A DNA stretch of 33,540 nucleotides, from assembly GCF_020400605.1 (NCBI RefSeq), contig NZ_JAINRD010000044.1:1-33540 (forward strand), read 5' to 3'. This stretch comes from Streptomyces aculeolatus (lineage in GTDB: Bacteria; Actinomycetota; Actinomycetes; Streptomycetales; Streptomycetaceae). The stretch's first letter is position 1; the number at the start of each line of letters is the position of its first letter. Shown here one piece after another: positions 5,720-15,424 of the stretch. The notes under the pieces were generated by a model. The model worked only from the letters and a program-made list of their open reading frames with translations, was not told the origin of the DNA and searched no databases. The position numbers were made by a program, and so were the translations under genes.

Positions 5720-8700
5720 TCAGGCGAGGTCGGCGAGCCAGTGTTCGATGGCGTCGGCTGACGCCTTGGTGTTGTCCGCGTCGAGCATGGAGAAGTGGTC
5801 GCCGGGCACGTCGACGGCGGTGTGGGGCAGCTTCCAGACGGCCCGCCAGGTGTCGTCTGCGGCCGTGCCGGGCAGCGGTTCGGTGGCTCTGAGCAGCAGT
5901 GTTGGGGTGACGAGTGCCTCTGGCCGGAAGTCGAAGGAGAAGTAGCGGGCTCGCGCGGTGACCCAGGCGTCTCCCCAGTCCTCCTCAAGAGAGGAGACGG
6001 TTTGGTCGTTGGCCATGAGCGTCCCGGCCACGGCGAGGAGGGCCGCGTCGGATCCCAGGCCGGTGCGATCGCCCCACCAGTGGGAGTCCAGTAGGACGAG
6101 TCCGGTGGGAGGGGTGCCTGCTTCCTCCAGCTGACGGGCGACGACGGCGGCGAGCGAGCCGCCGGAGGAGTGGCCGGCCAGGACGAAGGGGGCGCCGTCG
6201 GCCTGCTGGAGGACGGCGTCAGCCATGGCCCGGGCGAGTGCGGCCAGTGAGGAGGGCAGAGGGTCGCCGGTGCGGAAGCCGATGAGGTCGACAGCCGAGA
6301 GGTTCCTGCGGCCCCGGAAGTGCGAGGCGAGCCGGGTGTACTGGTGAGGGCTGGGCTTCCACACGAAGGAGGGCAGGCAGATCATCTCGGGTGCTTCGCG
6401 GCCGCTGCACAGCCGCACGGCACGAGGAGGGCGGGACACGGGGGCCTCCCGGGACGCGTCGCCGGGGTCGTGGGTTTCGTCGAATGTGGCTCGGAACGCG
6501 GCGAGACGCTCGGTGAGGTCATGGATCTCCTCAAGACGGCCCTCGTTGCAGGCCCGCAGGAACAGAGTGCTCAGGGCCTCGGCGGCGACCGGGGCGGCGG
6601 GGCCCGTTGTGGGGGGCGCGGAGCGGAGCGTGCCTCGCAGGTGTTCGGCGAGCAGGGCGGGGGTGGGGTGGTCGAAGACGACGGCGCCGCGCAGGGTCAG
6701 GCCGGTGAGGTCGCTGAGGCGCTGCCGGAATTCCGCGGTGGTGAGGGAGTCGAATCCGGTGTCGAGGAAGGTGCGGTCAGGCTCGACTTCGTCCGGCGAC
6801 GGATGCCCGAGAATGTCGGCGGCGTGGCCGCGGATCGCGTCCAGGAGGACGGCGTGGGCTTCGGCATCTGCCAGCGCGGCAATTCGCTCGCGGAGCAGCG
6901 GCGCGGTTGCCGTTGCCGGAAGGGGGCCGCCTTCGGCGGGGTCCGGTGGCGGGAGTGACGGAGCGCTCTCGCTCTGGCCCGGAGTGCCGCCCTCGGGCTG
7001 GAGCCAGAACCGCCGGCGCTGGAAGGCGTAGGTAGGCAGGGCGACACGGCACGCGCCGGTGCCTTCGAAAACACTGTGCCAGTCGACGGGATGGCCGTAG
7101 GTGTGGATCTGCGCAAGGGCGTTCAGCAGTGCCTGCTCCTCGCTCTGCTTGGTACGGCCGCAGGGGGCGAGGGTGGCCGCAGCCGGATTGGTGAGGCCGT
7201 CGCGGGCCATGGCGGTGAGGGTGCCCCTGGGGGCAGCTTCGATGTAAAGGCCGAAGCGGTGGGACTCCAGCCAGGCCAGTGCGTCGGCGAAGCGGACGGT
7301 GGCACGCAGGTTCTGGCACCAGTAGTCGGGGGTGGCCATCTGCCCGGGTTCAGCAGGCCGTCCGGTGACAGTGGACACGATGGTGAGGTGCGGCTCGGTG
7401 TAGTCGAGACCGGTCAGGGCCTCCTTGAAGTCGGCGAGCATCGGCTCCACCAGGGGGGCGTGGGAGGCATGCGATACCCGGATGGGGCTGGTCTTGATCC
7501 CCCGTTCGGCCAGGGCGTCGGCGGCACGTTCGACGGGCTCGCGACTGCCGGAGATGACCGTGGCGTCGTGGGTGTTGACGGCCGCGATCGCCACGTGCTC
7601 GTCGAGCACGTCGGCCAGCTCGGCCTCGCCGGCCTGTACGGCGACCATGGCGCCGCGCTCGGGAAGCTGTTGCATGAGCCGGCCGCGCGCCGCGGCCATC
7701 CGGCATGCGTCGGACAGCGACAGGATCCCCGCGGCGTGGGCGGCGGCGATTTCACCGCCGGAGTGCCCGGCCACAGCATCGGGTTCGATGCCCCACGACC
7801 TCAACAGGTGGAGCAGGGCGGTCTGGAAGGCGAACAGCGCGGGCTGGGTGAACAGCGTTTCGTCCAGCAGGGCCGCGCGGGGGTCGTCTTCGGCGGCGAG
7901 GATCACGTCCCGGATGGAGTGGGGCGCGTGGCCCGCACCGACGAGCTGATCGTCGAGCAGTGCGCAGACGTCGTCGAAGGTCTGGGCGAAGACGGGGAAA
8001 CGCCGGTGCAGTTCGGCGCCCATCCGGGGCCGCTGAACGCCACCGCCGGGGAAGAGGACGGCGGTGCGTCCGGGGCGGGCCACGCCCCGGACCACCTGCG
8101 TGGCGGGCTCCCCGGCGGCGAGGGCGGTGAGCCCGGCGAGCGCCTGGTCGCGATCGCGGACCAGGATCACGCCGCGATGTTCGAGAGAGGCTCGGGTGGT
8201 CGCCAGGGACCAGCCGATATCGGCGATGGGAGTGTCGGGCTCAGCCTTGAGCCGGTGGCCGAGGCGGGCTGCCTGGGCGGCGAGTGCCTGCGCCGAGCGC
8301 CCGGAGATCACCCAGGGCACGGTCAGGATCCCGGGCGTCTCGTCCGCGCCGGTTCGGGCAGATGCGGCAGGCTGGGGGGCGGGGGGCTCTTCGAGAATGA
8401 CGTGGGCGTTGGTGCCGCTGATACCGAAAGAGGAGACCCCGACGCGACGTGGACGGCCGGGGTCGGGCCACGGCCTGGCCTCGGTCAGCAGCTCCACCGC
8501 GCCCGCCGACCAGTCGACGGCTGGGGTGGGTTCGTCGACGTGGAGCGTCTGAGGCAGCAGGCCGTGCCGCATCGCCATCACCATCTTGATGACGCCTGCC
8601 GCTCCCGCGGCTGCCTGGGTGTGCCCGATGTTCGACTTGACGGAGCCCAGCCACAACGGGTGCCCAGGCTCGCGCTCTTGCCCGTAGACGGCCAGCAGCG

Positions 8701-9763
8701 CCTGCGCCTCGATCGGGTCGCCCAGTGACGTGCCGGTCCCGTGCGCCTCCACGGCGTCCACTTCGGCTGCCGTAAGCCGGGCGTTGGCCAGCGCCTTCCG
8801 GATGACGCGCTGCTGGGCGGGCCCGTTCGGCGCCGCCAGCCCGTTGGATGCCCCGTCCTGGTTCACCGCCGTGCCCCGGATCACCGCGAGCACCTCGTGC
8901 CCGTTCTCCAGGGCGTCCGGCAGCCGCTCCAGGAGAAGCATGCCGGCGCCCTCGCCGAAGCTGAACCCGTCGGCGGCGGCGGAGAACGCCTTGCACCGGC
9001 CGTCTGGGGCCAGGGCTCGTTGCTGGCTGTAGCCGACGAAGATCCCCGGGTGGAGCGTCGCCACGACGCCGCCCGCCAGGGCGAGGGTGCACTCGCTGTT
9101 GCGCAGCGCCTGCACGGCCAGGTGCAGCGCGACGAGCGAGGAGGAACAAGCGGTGTCCAGCGTGAGAGTGGGCCCTTCGAGGCCGAGGGCGTAGGCGACG
9201 CGGCCGGAGATGACGCTGCCGGCGCTGCCGGTCATGACATGGCCCTCCATGCCTTCGGGCAGCTTGGCGCCGAAGCCGTAGCCGGAGCTGAGGGCTCCGA
9301 TGAACACGCCGGTGGAGGTGCCCTTGAGGGAGAGCGGGTCGATGGCCGCGTCCTCCAGGGTTTCCCAGCAGGTCTCCAGGAGCATGCGCTGCTGCGGGTC
9401 CATGGCGAGAGCCTCGCGAGGGCTGATGCCGAAGAGGCCGGGGTCGAAGTCGGCCATGGTCTTCACGAACCCGCCCTGCTTGACGCAGATCTTGCCCGGC
9501 AGGCCGGGCTCGGGGTCGTAGAGAGCCTCCATGTCCCAGCCCCGGTCGTCGGGGAACGGCGTGATGGCGTCCCGGCCGTCGCGCACCAGGTCCCACAGCG
9601 CCCCGGGGGACGTTGCACCGCCGGGGTAGCGGCAGCCCATGCCGACGATCGCGACGCCACCGTTGAGAACGGCCGTCAGTCCCTGGTTCTCCTGCCTCAA
9701 CCGCCGGTTCTCGGCCACGGAGGACCGCAGCGCCTGGACGATTTCGTCCACTGACTTTGCCAT
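5720..9763 (-). CDS. Type I PKS, terminal module KS-AT-ACP-TE
   Basis: A 1347-residue protein that adds the last extender and releases the chain. Order: N-terminal docking helix (1-33), KS (about 36-460, Cys206), AT (about 568-860, Ser668), ACP (about 945-1030, Ser1006 in GFDSL), thioesterase (about 1105-1345). The TE has GHSSGG with Ser1199, Asp1226 and His1323; the Ser-to-Asp spacing equals that of the erythromycin TE. There is no reductive domain, so the beta-ketone remains. The AT is atypical: FPGGG replaces FPGQG and the specificity motif is HASH (765-768), between malonyl HAFH and methylmalonyl YASH. TQPALF and GRLMQ favour malonyl. The ATG at 9763 has GGAGAG just upstream, 24 nt after the preceding PKS. 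The docking helix should pair with that protein's C-terminus. Confidence 0.95.
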   Translation of the reverse strand: MAKSVDEIVQALRSSVAENRRLRQENQGLTAVLNGGVAIVGMGCRYPGGATSPGALWDLVRDGRDAITPFPDDRGWDMEALYDPEPGLPGKICVKQGGFVKTMADFDPGLFGISPREALAMDPQQRMLLETCWETLEDAAIDPLSLKGTSTGVFIGALSSGYGFGAKLPEGMEGHVMTGSAGSVISGRVAYALGLEGPTLTLDTACSSSLVALHLAVQALRNSECTLALAGGVVATLHPGIFVGYSQQRALAPDGRCKAFSAAADGFSFGEGAGMLLLERLPDALENGHEVLAVIRGTAVNQDGASNGLAAPNGPAQQRVIRKALANARLTAAEVDAVEAHGTGTSLGDPIEAQALLAVYGQEREPGHPLWLGSVKSNIGHTQAAAGAAGVIKMVMAMRHGLLPQTLHVDEPTPAVDWSAGAVELLTEARPWPDPGRPRRVGVSSFGISGTNAHVILEEPPAPQPAASARTGADETPGILTVPWVISGRSAQALAAQAARLGHRLKAEPDTPIADIGWSLATTRASLEHRGVILVRDRDQALAGLTALAAGEPATQVVRGVARPGRTAVLFPGGGVQRPRMGAELHRRFPVFAQTFDDVCALLDDQLVGAGHAPHSIRDVILAAEDDPRAALLDETLFTQPALFAFQTALLHLLRSWGIEPDAVAGHSGGEIAAAHAAGILSLSDACRMAAARGRLMQQLPERGAMVAVQAGEAELADVLDEHVAIAAVNTHDATVISGSREPVERAADALAERGIKTSPIRVSHASHAPLVEPMLADFKEALTGLDYTEPHLTIVSTVTGRPAEPGQMATPDYWCQNLRATVRFADALAWLESHRFGLYIEAAPRGTLTAMARDGLTNPAAATLAPCGRTKQSEEQALLNALAQIHTYGHPVDWHSVFEGTGACRVALPTYAFQRRRFWLQPEGGTPGQSESAPSLPPPDPAEGGPLPATATAPLLRERIAALADAEAHAVLLDAIRGHAADILGHPSPDEVEPDRTFLDTGFDSLTTAEFRQRLSDLTGLTLRGAVVFDHPTPALLAEHLRGTLRSAPPTTGPAAPVAAEALSTLFLRACNEGRLEEIHDLTERLAAFRATFDETHDPGDASREAPVSRPPRAVRLCSGREAPEMICLPSFVWKPSPHQYTRLASHFRGRRNLSAVDLIGFRTGDPLPSSLAALARAMADAVLQQADGAPFVLAGHSSGGSLAAVVARQLEEAGTPPTGLVLLDSHWWGDRTGLGSDAALLAVAGTLMANDQTVSSLEEDWGDAWVTARARYFSFDFRPEALVTPTLLLRATEPLPGTAADDTWRAVWKLPHTAVDVPGDHFSMLDADNTKASADAIEHWLADLA

Positions 9764-9787
9764 GGGGGCTCTCCGACTGTGGGTGGG

Positions 9788-12700
9788 TCAGGACTGGTTG
9801 TCGTCGAGCGCTGCCTGAACCAGGTCGTCCACGCTCATGTCCGCCACCGGCACCTCGTCCGGTTGCCCCCCTTCTTCCGGTACGCCGGCGAGCCGCATCA
9901 GGGTGCCCAGCACGCCGGCCTGTTTGATCTGGTCGAGGGGGATGGCAGCGATGGCCTGCCGAATGTGGGCGTCCCGGGCGTCGTCACGCTCGGGGCCGAG
10001 GTCCGGGGCGAGTTCGGTGCGCAGCCGGATCGCGAGGTCGGCGGGGGTCGGGAAGTCGAAGGTCAGTGTGGCGGGCAGCCGCATACCGGTAGCTGCCACG
10101 AGGCGGTTGCGCAGGTCCACCGCTGTGAGGGAGTCGAACCCGATCTCCTGGAATGCCTGTGCGGGCTGCACCTGGTCCGTGGAGTCGTGGCCCAGGACGA
10201 CCGCGGCCTGACCGCAGACCAGGTCGAGCAGCGCGTCGAGCTGTTTCCGCTCGGACAGTCCGGTCAGCCGCTGCCGCAGGGCCGAACTCTGGTCGGCGCC
10301 GTCAGTTGCCTGGGCAGACCGGCGGGCGTGGACAGGCACCAGACCGCGCCACAGCGGCGGCAGCATCCCGGCGCCGGCTTCGGCACGCAGGCGGGCGGTG
10401 TCGATCCGCAGGGGTGCCAGCAGCGGCTGGTCCATGGCCAGTGCGGTGTCGAGGAGGCCGAGGGCGTACGCCGGGGGCATGGGCACCAGGCCGCCCCTGG
10501 CCATCCTGGCGCGGTCGGCCCGGTCCGAGGTGCCGGTCAGGGTGTCCTTCAGCTCCCAAGGGCCCCAGGCCAGTGAGGTGGCGGGCAGGTCCAGTTCGGC
10601 GCGACGCCGGGCCAGGGCGTCGAGGTAGGCGTTGGCCGCGGCGGAACTGCCTTGGGCGGGGCCCCCGAAGACGCCGGCGACATGGGAGAAGAGCACGAAC
10701 ATCGACAGCTCGGCATCCCGGGTCAGCTCGTGCAGGTGGAGCGCGGCGTCGACTTTGGGGCGCAGCACGGTGCCCAGTTGCTCCGGGGTGAGCGAGGCGA
10801 TCATGACCTCGTCGAGGCCGCCGGCCGCGTGCACCACGCCGGTCAACGGGTGTTCGTCCGGGATTTCCCTGAGCAGGCCGGCCAGTTCGGAGCGCTCGGC
10901 GAGGTCGCAGGCGGCGATCCGCACGTCGGCGCCGAGGAGTTCCAGCTCCCTGCGCAGCTCCCGGGCACCCGGGGCTTCGTCGCCGCGGCGGCTGGCGAGC
11001 AGCAGGTGGCGGACCTTGTGCTCGGCGGCGAGGTGGCGCGCCACCAGGGCACCGAGGGTTCCCGTTCCACCGGTGACGAGCACCGTGCCGTGGGAGTCGC
11101 CGCGAGGGGAACCCTGCCGGGGCCTCGGCTCCTCGCGGGGACGGGCGAGCCGCGGCACGAGTCCCTGACCGGTGTGCAGCGCCACCTGGGACTCGCCCGC
11201 CGCGTAGGCGTCCGCGACGACGCGGGGAAGGGCCGCGTAAGAGGCTTCGTTCCCGTCGACGTCCACGAGGAGGAGCCGGTCGAGGCCCTCGGCCTGCGCG
11301 GCGCGCAGCAGGCCGAGGACGGCCGCCTGGCCGGGGTCGGTCAGGGGGATGTCGTCCCCGGTGGTGACGGCTCCCTGAGTGAGGGCCACGATGCGGCGAT
11401 CCCGCCAGCGGGTGTCGGCCAGCCAGGTTTTGAGGAGATCGAGGGCGTCGGCCAGGGCGGTGTGTACGGCTTCGGGGCGCTCCGGGTCGGCGGTCGGCGG
11501 CCATACCCATACGACGATGTCGGGTTCTTCCGCGGTGGCTTCGCCGTCGGTGTCCGCCGTGGCTCGCGTCAGTTCGGCGGCGTCGGCGTAGCCGTGGACG
11601 GTGGCGCCGCGGTCGGCCGCGGCGGCGGACACGGTCTCCGCAGCGGCCCCTGCGCCGACGAGGGCCCACCGGCTGTCCACCAGTTCCCCGGGGCTGCCGG
11701 ACGAGTGGGCCGCCGTCCCTCCGAAGGGGGCCCATTCGACGCGCAGCGGGACCTCCCCCGCCGGGGTGACGTGGCTGAGGATCCCGTCGGCGTCGACCGG
11801 GCGGACGGTGAAGGCGGCCACCTCGGCCACCGGCCGTCCGCCGGTGTCGGCCAGTGCGATGTGCAGCGCGTCGGTGTCGTGGCCGTCGCCGGCGGGCGAG
11901 AGCCGCACCCGCAGCGCGTCGGCACCGGTGGCCAGCAGCCTTACCCCGGCGTAGCCGGCGGGCAGCCATGCCTGTCCGGGAGTGAGGGTGCCTCTGGCGG
12001 CGAGGAATGCCTGCTGCGCCGCGTCCAGCAGCGCCGGATGCAGGCCGAAACGAGCCGCCTCCTGTTGCCACTCGTCCGGTAGAGCGACCTCGGCGAGGAT
12101 CTCCTCGCCCGAACGCCACGCCGCCCGCAGACCGCCGAAGGCCGGGCCGAAGGCGTGGCCGGTCGTCGCGGCTTCGGCACGGAAGACCTCGATGTCGACG
12201 GGTTCGGCGCCCGCGGGGGGCCAGGGCCCGGCGTCGGGCGTGGACGGCTCCGCCGGGTCGGCGATGGCCGGGAGGAGCGTACCGGTGGCGTGGCGGATCC
12301 AGTCCCGTCGAGCCGTGTCCACTTTGTTCTCAACTCGGGAATGGATCTCCATCGCGCGGCGGCCCGAGGCGTCGGGGGCGGCGACTCGGACCTGGAGTTG
12401 GACGGCGTCCCGCGGCGGCAGCACGAGCGGGTTCTCCAGTGTGAGCCGCTCGACGGCGTCGCAGTCCGTCTCGTCACCCGCGCGGACCGCTAGCTCCAGC
12501 AGGGCCGCCCCCGGCACCACCGCCACGCCGGCCACGGCGTGGTCTGCCAGCCAGGGGTGGGTGGTGATGGACAGCCGCCCGGTGAGCAGGAACTCCTGGC
12601 CGCCTGCCACCGGCAGTGCGGCGCTGAGCAGCGGGTGGTCGGCCGCGGTCAGCCCGGCGCCGGTGACGACGTGTGGCCCGCCCGCGGGGGCCGGGTCGAG

Positions 12701-15424
12701 CCAGTAGCGCTGATGCTGGAAGGCGTATGTCGGAAGCGGAACGGGCTGCTGTGCGGTGCCGGCGAAGACGGCCGGCCAGTCCACGGGGGCGTCGTGCGTG
12801 TATGCCTCGGCGAGGGCGGCGAGGAACCGGTCCGGGCCGCCGTCGTCGCGGCGCAGAGTGCCGATCACTGCGGCGCCGCCGCGGACCTTGCTCTCGGCGC
12901 TCGCCTCAGCACAGTCCTGGATGGCCGCGGTGAGCACGGAGTGGGGGGTCACCTCGATGAACAGCGCGTCGCCCTGGTCGGCCAAAGCGGTGATGACCGG
13001 TGCGAAGCTGACCGTTTGGCGCAGGTTGCGGTACCAGTAGTCGGCGTCCAGTGCGGCGGTGTCGAGCTGGGTGCCCGTGACCGTGGAGTAGAAGGTGGCG
13101 GTCGCGCTGCGGGGGGCGATGCCGGTCAGCTCGGCGACGAGCCGGTCCCGGATGCGTTCGACCTGGATGCCGTGGGACGCGTAGTCCACGGGGATCCTGC
13201 GTGCCCAGACTCCTTCCTTCGCGCACTGCGCGATGACCTCGTTCAGCGCGTCGGGCTCGCCGGAGACGAGGGTGGACAGAGGGCTGTTGACGGCAGCGAT
13301 GGAGACCCGGTCCTGCCAAGGGCCGATCAGTGCTTCGGCGGCGTCCTTGCCGAGGGCGACTGAGGCCATGGCGCCCTGGCCGGAGAGCTCCACCAGCGTC
13401 CGGCTGCGCAGGGCCACCACGCGGGCGGCGTCCTGCAGGGACAGCCCGCCGGCGATGTGCGCGGCCGCGATCTCGCCCTGCGAGTGCCCGACCACGACGT
13501 CGGGGCGCACGCCCACGGACTCCCACAGGCGGGCCAGGCCGACCATCACCGCGAAAAGCGCCGGCTGGACCACATCGACCCGCGCCAGGCCGGATTCGTC
13601 CCCCTCCCGCAGCACCTGGGTCAGCGACCAGTCGACGTACGGGGCCAGCGCGTCGTCGCAGGCGGCGATGGCTTCGGCGAAGACCTCGCTGCTGTCGAGC
13701 ATCTCCCTTGCCATGCCCGGCCATTGGGAGCCCTGCCCGGGGAAGACCATGACCACGCGGCGATCGCCGCCGGTGGCGGGGGCGCCGGACACCGCGCCGT
13801 GCACCGTCTCTCCGGCAGCCAGCGCGTCGAGCCCTGATACGGCATCCTCCGTGGACCGGGCCAGGACGACGCCCCGGTGTTCCAGCGCCGCTCGGGTCGT
13901 CGCGAGCGACCAGCCCACATCGGCCAGCGGCACGTCGGCCCCGGCGTCACCGAGCAGGAAGTCCCGCAGCCGCGCGGCCTGACTTGCGCGCGCGGCGGGA
14001 GACCTCCCTGACACCACCAGCGGTACGTTGCCGACAGCTGCGACGAGTCCGGGGGCGGGAGCCTCGCCCGGCTCGTCGGGCTCCCCGTCCGGCTTCTGCC
14101 CCGCCGGCTCCTCAAGCGGCGCCTCTTCGAGGATGACGTGGGCGTTGGTACCGCTGATCCCGAACGAGGAGACGCCGGCACGGCGCGGACGGCCCTGGTC
14201 GGGCCACGGCCTTGCCTCGGTCAGCAACTCGACGGAGCCGGCCGACCAGTCGATGTGCGGGGAGGGCTCCTCGGCGTGCAGCGTCTTGGGCAGCACACCG
14301 TGGCGCATCGCCATCACCATCTTGATGATGCCCGCCACTCCGGCGGCGGCCGCGGTGTGCCCGATGTTGGACTTGACGGAGCCGAGCCACAGCGGGGCAT
14401 CGTCGGGCCGGCCCTGCCCGTAGGTGGCCAGCAGCGCTTGGGCCTCGATCGGGTCGCCGAGCGTGGTGCCGGTGCCGTGGGCCTCGACGGCATCGACCTC
14501 CCCGGGCGACACCCCAGCGTTGGCGAGCGCCTGGCGTGTCACCCGCTGCTGCGATGGCCCGTTGGGCGCAGACAGCCCATTGGAGGCGCCGTCCTGGTTC
14601 ATCGCACTGCCACGGATGACGGCGAGCACCTCGTGGCCGTTTCGGCGGGCGTCGGAGAGGCGTTCGAGCAGCACCATCCCGACGCCCTCGGACAGCCCCA
14701 TGCCGTCCGCGGCGGCCGAGAACGCCTTGCACCGGCCGTCCGCAGCAAGCGCGCCCTGGCTGCTGAAGCTCACGAAGGCGCCGATCTCGATCTGGACGGC
14801 GACGCCGCCGGCCACAGCCATCGAGCACTCGCCGTTGCGCAGGCCCTGGGCCGCGAGGTGGAGCGCGACGAGCGATGAGGAGCAGGCCGTGTCGATGGAG
14901 ATGGCCGGCCCCTCCAGGCCGAAGGCGTAGGCGGCGCGGCCCGAGATCACGCTGGGGGTGCCTCCGGTGATGAGATATCCCTCGATGCCTTCCTGGGCGC
15001 TGTTGCGCTGGCCCGAGCAGTACTCGGACCAGCTGCACCCGATGAACGTGCCGGTCTGGCTGCCCTTCATCGAGTGGGGGTCGATGCCGGCCCGTTCGAA
15101 CAACTCCCACAGCGACTCCAGAATGAGCCGCTGCTGCGGGTCCATGGTCAGCGCCTCGCGTGGCGAGATGCCGAAGAGAGCGGCGTCGAAGTCGGCCATG
15201 CCGCGCAGGAATCCGCCGCTGCTGACGTAGCTGGTGCCCGAACGCCGGTCGGGTCCGGCGGCGGCACTTTGGTCGACGCGGCCGTCCATGTCCCAGCCGC
15301 GGTCCGTGGGGAAGCCGGATATGGCGTCCCCGCCCGCGGCGATCAGATCCCACAGCTCGTCGGGTGACTCGGCGCCGCCCGGGTAGCGGCAGGCCATGCT
15401 CACGATCGCGATGGGCTCGTCGTC
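9788..15424 (-). other. PKS module X+4: KS-AT(methylmalonyl)-DH-KR(inactive)-ACP
   Basis: KS Cys1775; AT Ser2242 in GHSQGE and YASH at 2342-2345, so methylmalonyl. The DH keeps His2556 (DHAVAG...PG) and Asp2728 (HPALLDAA). The KR keeps GGTGTLG and SRRG, but its catalytic Ser is His3175 (FSHVAG) and its catalytic Tyr is Ser3188 (GSSAAAN). With no reduction the DH has no hydroxyl to eliminate, so a beta-ketone is predicted despite the DH-KR layout. ACP Ser is 3359 in GFDSLT. Confidence 0.9.

Noticed and set aside
7076..8728. Long plus-strand frames opposite the PKS genes (for example 7076-8728, 4298-5761, 18380-20278)
   Set aside because: Their sequences are Gly/Val/Arg/His-rich antisense shadows typical of high-GC codon bias, with no domain, no ribosome binding site, and intact PKS or flavoprotein domains on the other strand.
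9788..15424. Module X+4 as an alkene-forming module
   Set aside because: The DH looks intact, but the KR that must supply its hydroxyl substrate lacks Ser and Tyr.
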